Assembly: GCA_037127255.1 (NCBI GenBank)
Contig: JBANSL010000020.1
Coordinates: 54,969,098 to 55,033,097, forward strand
DNA from: Persicaria tinctoria
Lineage: Eukaryota > Streptophyta > Magnoliopsida > Caryophyllales > Polygonaceae
Direction: 5' to 3'
Length of the DNA: 64,000 nucleotides
Below, one piece after another: positions 25,534-37,495 of this stretch (the first letter of the stretch is position 1; each line of letters opens with the position of its first letter). A program made the position numbers and the translations under genes. The notes under the pieces are model-generated. The model ran no database searches and was not told the origin of the DNA. It saw only the letters and a list, made by a program, of their open reading frames with translations.

Positions 25534-26574
25534 GTGGCCTGAAGTCTTACAGTGAGTGCAAAATTGACGACTGGACGAGAACTAGTGTTGACATTAGAGT
25601 TGTTGGAAGAATTTGGATAACCATGAATCTTCCAACATTTGTCAGTGGTATGGCCTCCAACTTTGCAGTGATCCCAAAATGAAATTGAAGAGCTCGGAGC
25701 ACCAGAGTTTGAAGGATAACCGTGAAGCTTCCAACATTTATCCATTGTGTGTCCGGAGACCTTGCAGTGATCACAAAACAAAGACTTTTTGGATCCAAAA
25801 TATCCACCTTTAGATTGAGAAGGAAAAGTTGCACCATCTCCTCTAGAAACTGATGTTTTATTCAGATCTCTTTGTTGCTCTTCTTGAATAAAAAATCTAT
25901 AAGCATCATCAAGACATCAACCAAAGGAGGTGGTGTCATCATCAAGATATTGCCTCGCACAACATGAATGCTTTATTGAGTCCCATCATATAAAGGATCA
26001 CCTGCTAATCCTAGATCATTCTTGTCACAACAAGACTAGATCCACAGTTGCAAGTTTCACCTTCAACTAAAGCGACATATTCACCTCAAATCCTTTTGAA
26101 TTTGGTAAAATACTCTAGAATTCCAAAATTCCCTTGTTCAAAAACAATTAAATCCTTTTGAATATGAAACAACTTAGTGCGATTCACATCGCCAAAGCGA
26201 GACTCAAGATTTCTCCAGATTTGACTAGCAGAACGACAATAAATCACAGATTCTGCGATGTCTTTATCAGCCGAGTGCACAAGTCAAGAAATTACCATGT
26301 TGTTGCAACTGTCCCAATGATGTTGAAGAAGAGGATCCGTAGCTGGACGTCTGCAACTTCCAGTCACAAAGCCTAGCTTGTTCTTCGCCATCAATGAGAC
26401 CTCCACCGACCGCCTCCAATGACTGAAATTCCGGCCATCCAGAGGTCGAGTGGAAATCACATAATTGGGATGATCTGAGTGGTGAAGATATAATTCGCTC
26501 ATTGTATCAATTCCCCCGACGTCAGAGCGACCGCCGTCAGAGTTATCAGATGGATCTGATACCATGTCGATCAT
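25512..26574 (-). pseudogene. Copia gag with a triplicated zinc knuckle
   Basis: The gag N-terminus at 26574-26284 has a copia-type start (LYLHHSDHPNYVISTRPLDG). The capsid continues at 26280-26086 after a stop. Downstream three knuckle-like units lie in tandem: CDHCKVSGHTMDKCWKLHGY, WDHCKVGGHTTDKCWKIHGY and CTHCKTSGHVNEKCWKLHGF, spaced about 100-115 bp. The second has Trp in place of its first Cys. Most copia gags have a single CCHC knuckle. Confidence 0.85.
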
Positions 26575-26643
26575 TGATCAATTCGGGAAAACAGAGCTTC
26601 AGTTACAACTCAAGGAAGAAGAAGAAGAAGAAGAAGAAGAAGA

Positions 26644-26687
<44 letters not shown>

Positions 26688-26863
26688 AAAGATGGATGAA
26701 TGAGATTGATGCATTGTTACATTGTCTGTTACATTCCCGCTCTTCCTATTTATACTATAAGAGGAAGATTCAATCAGTTACAGAAGATAGGATATTGTGC
26801 GATGCGGTAGTACACAATCATGGTGGAGCTTCACTCTAATCCACCTGATTTACTACCTCAACA
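26565..26863 (-). repeat. 5' LTR of the minus-strand copia element, with GAA/GA expansion
   Basis: 299 bp. On the plus strand it contains (GAA)n then (GA)n at about 26609-26687, where the other LTR has only a short GA run. Confidence 0.9.
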
Positions 26864-29560
26864 AAATTAAAGGGTCTAATGTGACCTATTAAGCAACTTT
26901 TTTACATGGAATCCCTAAAATTAAATGAATAAGAAACGTGTATTTTAGTTTAAGTTGTTCTAAAAAAAAATTTAAGTTGTTTTTTTATTCATCCTCCTAT
27001 ATCTTAAAGCCGAGTACTTTTCAGCCCTCTCAGACTATCCACGTGGAGCCTTCTTTGATTTTTTTCTTCTTTCCCTTTTTGCCGTTTACTTTCTATTTCT
27101 CTCTTCTCTATCCTCTCTCCCACGATCTCTCGATCAGACAGTTTCCTACTTTTTCTCAACCGTTACGTTCTCCTCCGACCTCCGACTTCTTCCTAGCGAA
27201 GTTAGGGGCAACGGTGGACCACGAGGGCAGAGCTGTGAGTTCTTCCTGGAGGTGCGGCGCTGCGTCTACTAATGGTCGGAGGTGGATACGGTAGGTGGAA
27301 GCGGTGGTCGACCTCGGCGCCAGCGAGGAGATTTCAAAATCGGGTTTTGTTTCCTGCATAGTTTTTTGAGATTTTTTTAAATGAAAACGTTTCTGGAAGT
27401 GTAAGAAACTTGATGGGAACTCTTAACAACTTGGATATGGAGAGGAAGGAGGGGTGTGTGTTTGAAATTCGTTTCCGGATGAGGTATTTATAGGGGAAGA
27501 TTTGGGGAGGACTGACTTCAAATTAATTCTGAAAATCTTATTGATAATCCATAACAGATCGATAACGAATCACCAATTTTATATGATTCCTTCAATTTCG
27601 CCGGATTTGGGAAAATTTTCAGATTTGGGGATAATTACATTCGGCCAGATTTTTATTCGAATCTTCCGAAATTGGTTTAAGAAATCTCTTTAGAAATGGA
27701 TGGAGAAGGTTATGAAATGATTTGTTTTAGATTTGGAGCGGAAAAGAGGGGTTCAAAATGGAGGGACGTGTGCTCGGGCTGTACGTGGTAGAGGAGGAAA
27801 GAAGGGTTCGGGTGAACCAGATTCTATTTTTATTTTTAATGGGTTTGGTTCACTGAACCGGTTCAATAAAAAATACAATATATATATACACTTGTATAAT
27901 TCCCCCCATTTTTTAAAACTAAAATCTAAAATAAAATAACAAAATTAATATTATAAATTATAAATAAAAGTTAAGATAAAAATCATAATTAAAAATCTTT
28001 AACATAAATGTATCTTATAAATATTTCAGAAAATTATATATATTTTTTAAATCTCATTTAAAGCAGTATACATCAAAAGATGGCTTGAAAAGATATATTA
28101 TATGTTGATTTCAAGTTGTACGTACTTTAACCCTTCCTGTAAAAAGGTCTCCTAATTGTTATATCCAAAAATAAGTGTACAAGCATACAGTCATGTAAAA
28201 TTTTTGATATTAATTAGCATAATTTGATTATATCATATCGATACTTACAATAAAGAAAGAGTCTCTTACACCACATGTTGTCTTAATTGCCTATTGATCG
28301 ATGTCCTATGTGGCATTTTATTAATTAATTAAGTCATATATAAATTTTGTGATTTTTAAATTTTTCTTTAAATAAGTGAAATGGTTTTTTAAATTTTTAT
28401 TTAATTATTAAGTGATGAAACTCGATAAATTTTTTAAAGGTATTATGACATATTTCAAAGCTACATTTCTGATTTTTAATGTGTCGGCTATCCATGATTC
28501 TACTTTTCATTCCATCTTGATCCATGTATCATGGATATAACACTGTAAAATTGGAACAAAATCATTTAAAACATATTTATTAATATGATAAAATCCGAAA
28601 AATAAGATAAGATTACTTAAATTAAGTTTAAAAATTAATCCCGTACGTGGCACGCAAGCTTTAGACTAGTTTTATTTTAAAACTAAATGGTCACTATATG
28701 TGTATAAGAAAAGAGGCCACGCTTGAGGGTTGAAAATCAGGTGGGTTAGGAATATAGATCGTCATCTTTAACAATTTTTCTAAAATGGAAAACAAAAAAA
28801 AATCAAATTATTTTTAATCCAATTTAAACAATTTATTCATTTCAAAGATTTAGAGAAACATTTAGTTTTGGATAATGGTGCAAATTTATATAGAAAAATA
28901 AACTATTTAATATTTTATCTATATTTTTTCGCTAAGATATCTTTACATCAATTCAAAGTAGCACGTATAATATTGCTTACAAAAATTCATTTTGATATCC
29001 TAAAAATAATAGCGTATCTCATCTAATAATTAAAAAAAAATAGTAGTAACTAACACAAATGTATAACACTATTAGGAGTTTTCAAAACTTATGGGATAAA
29101 TTAGGTGCGTAGAGATTGCATTATATGTGTAATTTTTTTTTTTTAAAAAAATAAGGCTCATTTACAAATTATATTTTAATTCATTTGTTGGGCCTATTAA
29201 TATTAAACATTATATTTGGTGGGCCTTTTAAATGAGAGAATGTTTTAATTGAACCTTTGTAAAATTTTAAAAATAAGATAGCATTATAAACAAATACGTA
29301 CTATATATACTACATATAATCTGGGATGGACCCTCTCACGGAATGAGCCCTGACGGTAGCCCAGGTTGCCCTTGTGCCTGGACTGACACTGTCTCTACCA
29401 AGGTAACCTCTTTCATCTCATTACTTAAGGTATAAACTACGACTAAGGGTATACCTTATAGTTACTTTAAGATAAAGAAAACCTTTGATTGTAGATGCTC
29501 TCAGCCCAAATCGTATGTCCCTGTTTAGGTTCGCCTGTCCTTTCTCACAAAATTCTATAT
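26864..29560. other. Intergenic DNA without a recognised gene
   Basis: A GC-richer, CT-rich stretch at about 27040-27320 looks like a 5' UTR plus first exon, but neither frame shows a known domain. 28000-29300 is AT-rich. A possible Helitron 3' end (CACGCAAGCTTTAGACTAG then T) lies near 28650-28670. A GC-richer patch at 29325-29540 matches nothing I recognise. Confidence 0.4.
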
Positions 29561-29564
29561 ATAT

Positions 29565-29915
29565 ATTTGAGATAGGGAAAATCCCGTCATCATGGCACAA
29601 GGGCGTTCCGGTCTTTTACCAAGCGGTATCTTAATCAATAAATCCGAACACTCAATACGGCGTTGACCAACATTAATGCGGAAACGGTTTCGTGCATTAA
29701 AGCCTCGACCTATTTAAATACGGTAACGATAACGGTTTATTTTATTTAATACTCGACTAGCATAAATAAGAGGAGATGGACTCATATTGGGGGAACTGAC
29801 TTGAGCGTCGGAGGGTCCTCCGGGGAGACAAGCCCCGCCCCGACCTCGTTTGTTCTTGAATTGCAGGACTTTGATGGGATCCAGATCTTCATCAACCCAC
29901 AATCTCCTTCAAGAA
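29565..29915. mobile_element. Probable Ty3/gypsy LTR fragment
   Basis: GC-rich island with GACTTGAGCGTCGGAGGGTC followed by CCCCGCCCCGACCTCG, wording typical of the R/U5 part of plant Ty3/gypsy LTRs. No partner LTR, primer site or target duplication was identified, so solo LTR or remnant. Confidence 0.4.
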
Positions 29916-30190
29916 TTATGATGCAGATTTTATGCATCACAATATTTTTGTTATAGTTTTTGAAACGTAAAACTAACTCTATAAATTAACCAACTCTAAA
30001 ATTAGTCATTGCGGACTTTTAATTCTATTTCAAATACAATTCTCATTTCGATTCCAACGCCCATACCAAACCAGACCTCAGCTGTAGATTTCATCATGTT
30101 TTTCCGATCGAGACAATCAACTTTTTACATTTGAGCTAGTAACATATAGTATCTTTTACAGTTTTACCCGTCAACCAATGAAGATCCTCC

Positions 30191-30533
30191 ACAACACTTT
30201 GTGTGACACTAGGTGTAACACAAAATTAGTTATACTATAAATTTGCAATAAAAAAAATCCCAAAAATTATATTTATGTTTTAAACACTTTCTAGTATATG
30301 CTTATAAATTTTTTTGATGAAAATACATGTTTTATAATTTTTAAAAAATCTTAAGGCAAAATAAGTAGTATTTGATTTATATAAAATTTAAATACATAAT
30401 TTTTCATCAAATTTTTTTACAAACATATACTAACAAGTGTTTAAAACATAAATATAATTTTTGAAATTTTTTTTATTGCAAATTTATAGTATAATTAATT
30501 TTGTATTATACCTAATGTCACACAAAGTGTTGT
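30191..30533. mobile_element. Fold-back MITE, superfamily unclear
   Basis: Starts ACAACACTTTGTGTGACA and ends TGTCACACAAAGTGTTGT. The arms stay complementary for about 130 bp each. No clear target duplication was found. Confidence 0.7.
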
Positions 30534-30736
30534 AGAGTATTGCCAAACAATATATAATCACTGGACTGTTTTAGTACAGAGGAGGTGATCGAGAAGGTGG
30601 AGAGTGGAGAGAAGAATAATGATGGGAAAATCCCTTGGGAGTCTACAAAATCCATTTCCATTTTCCCCTCTTCTCCTTAACCCACGCCTTACTTTTCTTT
30701 TTTCTTCTTGTTATTATATTTTATATATTAATCATT

Positions 30737-30737
30737 T

Positions 30738-30796
<59 letters not shown>
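30737..30796. repeat. (TA)n microsatellite
   Basis: Uninterrupted TA repeats followed by TTTA repeats. Frames across it are artefacts. Confidence 0.9.
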
Positions 30797-30799
<3 letters not shown>

Positions 30800-30957
30800 T
30801 TATTTATTTATTTTCATGTCTCAAGAAAACCCGGTCTTTATTTTTATTTTTTTATAAAAAAATAAAAATAAAAAATTCATTGCCCGTGACCGAAAATGAG
30901 CTGCCCACCGTGGCACCACATGCTCAAGAACCCTAAAGTTGCCATTTATACATGATA

Positions 30958-31192
30958 CTACCTCCGTTCCATAATACATGGGCTTTTCCTTTTTGACACG
31001 TTTTTTAAGGAGCGAAAAACTCAATGAAATATTATTTTTTTAATCAAATTTTTTATATCATTTGATACTTATTACTAATAAGTATCAAATTATATAAAAA
31101 ATTTAATTAAAAAAATAATATTTCATATAGTTTTTCACTCCTTAAAAAGCGTGCCGAAAACTAAAAACCCATGTATTTTGGAACGGAGGGAG
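30958..31192. mobile_element. Stowaway-like MITE
   Basis: CTACCTCCGTTCCATAATAC and GTATTTTGGAACGGAGGGAG are inverted, TA at both borders (30956-30957 and 31193-31194), 235 bp. Confidence 0.85.
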
Positions 31193-32801
31193 TAATAATT
31201 AAGCCGATCATGTTGAACTATCCAATTTCTTGTTATTATTACTATTATAATTATTATTTATACATGAGTAGTCAAGTAGTACAAGCTCCCTGAAATTTAT
31301 ATTTCTAGTGTCGTACATGACAAATCGTCGAATCCACAAAACAACATTTTACTAAATTTCGGTGAATTTTCGTAGCATTCGTACTATACGCGTGTCTTGT
31401 CGGGTTTAATTTTGATACCTTGCGAACGAACGAGCGTAGTAGCTTTCGAGTTCTGGTAGGATTTTGGACGGTTCTGCTTAGATGAATATACGGGCATTAG
31501 GGTGGTAAAATAAATGTACACGCGGTAGGAATCGCGTATTGTTTGGTTGTGTTTGGAAGGAAGTTAGGGGTGACCGGTGAGTACATAACACATTAAACTC
31601 AAATCGATCGAGAGAAGGAAGAAAATGGCAGTATTAGGCATGCTTGGTTTTAAAATTATTTGTTTGTTTGAAGAAAGAGGTGGAATTTGGTGTTTGTCTG
31701 GTTTCTATGCGTAGTTTTGTTGCACTTGTATTTGTCACTGCGAACAACCACATACATACAAGTTCGTAAACGCACTCGATGGATATATTTCAACCCTGAA
31801 TATATTCAAGCAAATTAAATGAAGGGCCGCCATGATTTCAAAATTCCATATATATACTCCATCCATGCCTATGTGCAACTATCAATTCAACTATAAATTA
31901 AGAAAGATTTTTTACTGAAAAAATAAGCGATACTAGAAATCTAATTAAATAAAAAGTTAAAAGTAAATTTTTTTTTTTTAAAAAACATTTCTAAATTAAT
32001 GATATTATCCTATGTCTTGGGGATATAGGATAGAAAAATCGATATATAAATAAATAAACAAGTATATATTTCACCATAAATATATAGATATATCTCATAT
32101 ATACTGATATATTAAAGTTCGAATTCTCTTGAAAAACATGGTATCACTCACTTTTTTTTTTTTCAAGTATCTAATTTGAATGGTTGAACTAGAGGAAGAC
32201 CAAAATAGAAAAATAGTAAATGCATTACAAGAATGCTTTTGATAAGGGAAAGACAAGAATGTTAAAGAATAATAATGTAATGTGGAAATAGGATGAATAA
32301 TAATACTATGTAATATAATAAGTGCTTGGTTACTACAATAAGAAAAGCAAGTAGCTATGCATTAAAGTAAGTGAAGTTGGATTCCCTATTAAAACAAAGA
32401 TATGTATGAATATCCATCTTATTCCTACTTCCTAGGGTAATGGACTCTAGGGATTTCCTCTTGTCCACCCTCTTTATTTTTTATATTAGTTTTTTTTTTA
32501 AAGTCTTGAATTCAGCGGTACAGTATTCTCTCCGATCCAACAAGATTGTCGTTTGACTTTTTAACACATATTTTAAGGAGCTAAAAATTATATAAAATAT
32601 CAATTTTTTTAATTTTTTTTTATAATAGTTCAATTAATTTCACAATAGTTCAATTTCAGTAGCTTATACGGATATATTTTAAAATTATAATTAATAAAAT
32701 ACATGTTTATAAATATTTTAATAAATATTATTGATTTTTTTTTGGTAAAATAACTTTTTTCATAGATTCAATATCTTATTAATTAAACATAGATGGTAAA
32801 T
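31193..32801. other. Intergenic DNA, no gene recognised
   Basis: AT-rich with a few GC-richer blocks (31320-31600). A lone Stowaway-like left end (TCTCTCCGATCCAAC) is at about 32526 without a right partner. Confidence 0.4.
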
Positions 32802-33283
32802 GGGTTCGTTTGGTTAGCTCTCTACTTCCCGGGAAGTTCAAAATCCCAGAAAGTAGGAGTCAATACATGTGTTTGATATGTTTTTTAAAAATTAGAAAAC
32901 CCAGGAATTTCAATTCCTAGGAATTTAAATTCCCATGAAATGGTGAAATTGAACTTACCATAGAGGGGTAGGTAAGATCTACTTCCTCCATTCTTTTTTT
33001 CCAAATCTTCTATAAAATTTATTTTTTATAAACAAAATCACCAATTTGTCCATATAGATTTTGATTTTTAAACAAAAAGCAAAAGGTTACAAGAGTAATT
33101 TTAATTAAATTACTATGAAAATTTCATGTTTAACCAAACAAAACATAGGAATTGAATTTGAGGAAAATTATTTTCAACCAAACATATTTTTACATTTCCC
33201 ATGAAGTAGAATTCATGGGAATTACAAATTCCGGGAAGTTACTTCCTGGGAAGTCTACTTCCCACGTTTAACCAAACGAGGCC
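32802..33283. mobile_element. MITE with GTTTGGTTA ends
   Basis: GGGTTCGTTTGGTTAGC at the left and TTAACCAAACGAGGCC at the right are inverted, and CTTCCCGGGAAGT / ACTTCCTGGGAAGT motifs lie inside each end. AAT flanks both sides. PIF/Harbinger-like in size and duplication length. Confidence 0.6.
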
Positions 33284-33469
33284 AATAGACTGTCTTGAAA
33301 ATTAGATATGAAATTTATTTATTTAAATATAATTAATTATCTAAGAGATATTTACTTATTTAGGGATATAAATATTGAAGCTATATATGTACACAATATA
33401 ATATTATTGCGGGGATATCTTTTAAGAAAAGAAAGATTATAGATATTTTAATATTTATCCATAATATTA

Positions 33470-33706
33470 CTCCCTCCGTTTCCTTTTAAATGACTTTTTC
33501 AAGTCATGCACGTAGTTTTATAACGATAAAAACTATATTAAATATTAATATTTTAAAAATATTTTTTTAATAATATTATACTTATCATCAATAAGTATGA
33601 GATTGTCGAAAAAAATATTTAAAAAAATTATTATTTCATATAGTTTTTCACACCTTAAAAAACGTGCATGAATAGTAAAAAGTCAATTAAAAGGAAACGG
33701 AGGGAG
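33470..33706. mobile_element. Stowaway-like MITE
   Basis: CTCCCTCCGTTTCCTTTTAA and TTAAAAGGAAACGGAGGGAG are perfect inverted ends, TA at both borders, 237 bp. This well-preserved copy suggests recent activity. Confidence 0.9.
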
Positions 33707-34257
33707 TATTTAGTAGATATATTCAATGCAAATAAAAAAATAAAAAAATATTTATCTAATTTCAACATGTCAAAAAAAAAAAGCAAAAAACATTCTCCAA
33801 TGGATTTAAAATTTTTTGTATAGATGAGATCGAAGTTTAGTTTAACATTCTGAAAGAATAAAAGCATGGCGATGCGTGTAAGCTGCAACTCTCTCTTTCT
33901 CGAACTTGTCGACAGATTTCATCTGTTATCTTTCACTTTATCCTCCTGTCTTCTTCCTCCCATTTTTTAATTCCCAAATTTCCCATTTTAAAAAAAGAAA
34001 TTAAAATTCAGAAATTCACTAATTAACCTTCTTTATGATTTAAATTACTCCAATGAGGGTCCAATTTTAAGCAGGAGGCATCACGTGAATTAATTAGTAA
34101 ACTAATTAATGAATTCAACTTAAATTATGCCCTAAATATCTCTCTCTAGCTACCAACTAGTTCAATTTCAAAAACCCCATCAAAGCCTCCACAGTCAGAA
34201 CTCATCAAAGCAACGGTGGTGGTGGTGGGTAGCTGACGCTGTGAGCGGATTGTAAAC

Positions 34258-35667
34258 ATGCTTTCGGCTGCTAATGAATGGCCACAGGTTCTTTCTCTCT
34301 CCATCCATCCCTTTCAATTGCAAACACAATTATTATTTGTACCCCTATTGTTTTTGTTCTTTAGCTTTTGGATTTAGAATATCCAGACTAACAAAACCCC
34401 CCCTATGATTCCTTCAATTCCTTCCAGAGATTGAATTGATTTAATTTCTTCCTCAGTTTTGAATTGATCTTGATTTCAGAAAAGAGAAGGTGAAGAAGAT
34501 CATGAGCAGAGATCCCTGAACAGCAGCAACAGCAGCAAGAAGATGATGATGATGGCAGCTGTAACTGCAACTGCAACTGCAAGCAGCACAGAGGAAGGAG
34601 GAGGAGGGATGAACAAGGTGATGGAGAAGCCAAACCAAGAGCAAATCCAGCAGCAGCAGCAGCCATTGAAGTGCCCAAGGTGTGAGTCCACAAACACCAA
34701 GTTCTGCTACTACAACAACTACTCCCTCACCCAGCCAAGGCACTTCTGCAAGGCCTGCAAGAGGTACTGGACCAGGGGTGGGACCCTCAGGAGTGTCCCT
34801 GTTGGGGGTGGCTGTAGGAAGAACAAGAGGGTTAGGAGGCCTCCTTCCTCCTCCAACTCCTCTAGTAACACCACTTCTGCTAATTCCCCCAATAATCACA
34901 ATACTAATAGTATCAATGAACCCTCCTCCAACACATTATTCAACCCTAGTAGTGGTGGGCCCCACCTGATTAGCCCCTTCCTTTATGGACTCCCCACTAA
35001 TCTTCTTCCTCCTCCTCATCACCACTCTAATTCATCACCACACCATGATCATCAGGCCATCATCAATGGCTTCCCTTTCTCTTCTTATGACAGCAATCAC
35101 TTGGGTGGCCTTGGATTAGGGTTTTCTTCTTCATCAGCTGGGATCTTGGGCTGTGGAGATCATGGGGGGAATAGAAATATCAATGGCTACTCCAACACTC
35201 CTCCTCCTACTAGTACTACTGCTACTAATACTACAAAGCAAATCCTCCAAGATTTGATCTCTAATTCAAACCCTAGCTTCCATGGATCTGCTACTACAAT
35301 GTCCATGTCATCTTTGCTAACCTCTAGTTTCCAACAACAGCAGCAGCAGCAAAAATTCAGCTTTGAATCCCTCTTCCCCTATGAACTAGATCTGCAAATA
35401 AAAGGGGTAGGAAGCCATGAAGATGAAGGAGTGAAGTTGGAAGATGGTGATCAACATCCCCATGGACAATGCCAAATCCAAAATGGGTATGATCATGATC
35501 AGATCCATGACCAGGACCATCAACAACAACCCATGGGAGAATCAGATCCATCCATGTTGTGGGAAAGCAACAACAATAATGCCAATGGGAATAGCATTGG
35601 TGTTAATTGGCTTGATCCTAATAACTATTCAAGCATAGGATCATCCTCAGTCCCATCTTTGATCTGA
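34258..35667 (+). CDS. Dof zinc-finger transcription factor, DOF1.4-like, 405 aa
   Basis: Exon 1 is 34258-34287 ([10 protein letters not shown]) and exon 2 is 34480-35667. The join is GT/AG and in frame with no stop, adding 31 residues before the Met at 34543. The Dof finger has C75, C78, C100 and C103 (C-X2-C-X21-C-X2-C), with [19 protein letters not shown] and [17 protein letters not shown], then basic KNKRVRR. The remainder is low-complexity (Ser, Asn, His, Gln) and ends in NWLDPNN...SSSVPSLI, like the C-terminus of Arabidopsis DOF1.4. Dof proteins bind AAAG cores in nuclear DNA. If exon 1 is skipped, translation could start in the MMMM cluster at 34543. The DOF1.4 assignment is from remembered family features only. 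Confidence 0.92.
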
Positions 35668-36712
35668 ATTGACCAAAATAGCCCTAGCTTCCTCTCATAC
35701 ATCATCTTTCATCTCTTTTAGTTTCTTTTGTTCCCATCTCTCAGGCTTCTAGCTCATTCCCAAGTAGCTAATTATAAGTCCTTTGGTTGGTTTTGGTGAG
35801 AGGAGATTGGATCGGTGTATCATGTCAGCTGCAATTGCAACTTTGAGGAGTGGTTTTATCGATTGGTTGCGCTGAGAAGAAACTCGGATCCTCTTGCATC
35901 TCACTGGTTGACCCAACCCGGCCAAGAACATGATCATCATATCAATGCAAGCTATAGCTATACATGGAGGAAGACACCAATTGATGGATGCACTAAAAGT
36001 GAGTTTGGGTTAAATTTCATAAAATTCAGTTGAGAATTAGTTTGTACTATGTATATATATGGCAATATATGCATGCATATGGTTTGAGATAATTTCCCTG
36101 ATTCCAAAGGAGTTGAATTGGTACAATATTTAAGTACTGCAGGGGGTTGCATTGGGTCTTTACATTTTGTAGGTATTTGGGGGTTTACATGTTCAAAATC
36201 CTCCCTCTAGCAGCTACTAGAGCCAGGTGATCCAGTGAGGGACAAGACAGACACATACCTGTCTTTTTTTTTCCTTTTTTTTTTTTTTTTGGTATTTTGT
36301 ACTGTAATGTTTATGGGTTTTAGAGGGGTGGGGCAAATGTTTGGTATACGTACCGGTATAGGTGGGTAGATGAGGCCGTTAATGTTGCATTGTTGTGTGG
36401 TTAACTTTACTGAATTCGGTGAATGTCTTGTTATTTTGTATTGTTATGTAAGTTGTCTAATGTTTTTAGCTTAATTATGATTTAATTAGTCGACTAAATG
36501 TACGTTGCCGGCTATATTCTTAATGGTTTTTCTAACCTAGTATTTTCTAAGAGTATATATATGTTTATGTTAAGTGCTTGCATTGATTTAGAAATGGTTT
36601 TTTAATTGTGTTTCTACAAATTACCCATTTTCTAGTAGGAAATATGGAGTATCTTCTAAATAAGTTTCTTAACCAATAGTATCTTTTAACGGTATGTCTA
36701 CTGTACGTGTGC
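35668..36712. other. 3' UTR and flank of the DOF1.4-like gene
   Basis: Probably the 3' UTR in its first few hundred bases (poly-T run near 36270). No other gene recognised. Confidence 0.5.
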
Positions 36713-36720
36713 CATAAGAG

Positions 36721-37147
36721 CAAGGTTCTAAATATCGTGTATCGGGGTTGTATCGGTTAGGAGTAAAAATGATATATCGGAGATATATCGGGGATATATC
36801 GGATTATATCGGATTTATCGGTTTCGCTAATTTTTAACTATAAATATTATATTTATACTTCAAAATGTAAAAATACACATGAAAAATTAATAATTAAATC
36901 GCAAAATTACCAAATAAACTTGTCAAAATAAAAACAAATTCATTCATAAAGGCTAAAGTTACCTTATCAAAGTTGGCAATTCTAAATATCTCCGATATAT
37001 CACTGATATTGACTCGATATATCGGCGTTGATCCGATAATGACTTGATATATGACGTTGACCGATATTTTCACCCGATATGTCGATATCGTAGCGGATTC
37101 TAAATATCCTCGATATATCACCGATATATCCGATATTTAGAACACTG
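36721..37147. mobile_element. hAT MITE with perfect 8-bp target duplication
   Basis: CATAAGAG flanks both sides (36713-36720 and 37148-37155). The ends CAAGGTTCTAAATATCG and CGATATTTAGAACACTG are inverted. The interior is full of GATATATCGG / CCGATATATC repeats in opposite orientation in the two halves. Confidence 0.88.
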
Positions 37148-37369
37148 CATAAGAGTATAGGATAAAGATACTTTATGAGGAAAGAAAACCCTAAAAAGAA
37201 ATGGACAAACCTTATAATCTAATTTTAAAATGGCTAAATCGGATGTATTTAGGGGAAATATTTTCCAATTTGACATATGATAGAAAATCCGATCTGAGAT
37301 ACGGATTACGTTAGAAATATCGCATTGCTGATTATCGATCGACGGAGTACATACATATACTACATTCTT

Positions 37370-37495
37370 TCGGAATGGCTCAACCGGAAAGGACTTGTGG
37401 GTAGTACTCATAGGTTCCCGGTTCGAATCCCGGATGACCGCTCTTTATTTACCAAATTCAAGTAGTACTGCATATATATATATATATTGGATCAG
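37370..37495 (+). mobile_element. tRNA-derived SINE-like sequence or tRNA remnant
   Basis: An A-box-like TGGCTCAACCGG (37376-37387) and a B box GGTTCGAATCC (37420-37430) are spaced as in a Pol III promoter. A TA-rich tail follows at about 37472-37488. It cannot fold as a full tRNA with an acceptor stem. Confidence 0.45.

Larger units (their letters stand above)
21713..26863 (-). mobile_element. Full-length Ty1/copia retrotransposon (minus strand), degenerate
   Basis: LTRs at 21713-21964 and 26565-26863 are highly similar apart from a GAA/GA expansion in the right copy. AAATT flanks both sides (21708-21712 and 26864-26868). On the minus strand the 5' LTR is followed by TGGTATCAGATCC, a primer-binding site for initiator tRNA-Met. 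The 3' LTR is preceded by a G-run polypurine tract (plus-strand C-run at about 21965-21980). The domain order gag, protease, integrase, RT, RNase H is copia-type. Several stops and frame changes break the polyprotein, so it should not be autonomous now. Confidence 0.95.

Noticed and set aside
26938..27360. Possible first exon of a gene (plus frame 26938-27294 and minus frame 27156-27359)
   Set aside because: CT-rich, exon-like composition only; no domain and no downstream exon found.
30604..30936. Open frames across a TA/TTTA run
   Set aside because: Low-complexity translation of a microsatellite, no domain.
34403..34899. Minus-strand frames over the DOF1.4-like gene
   Set aside because: Antisense shadows of the Dof exon (poly-Gln/Ser codons read backwards).
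37376..37440. Functional tRNA gene
   Set aside because: Has A- and B-box-like motifs but no acceptor stem or anticodon arm that folds properly; SINE or remnant preferred.
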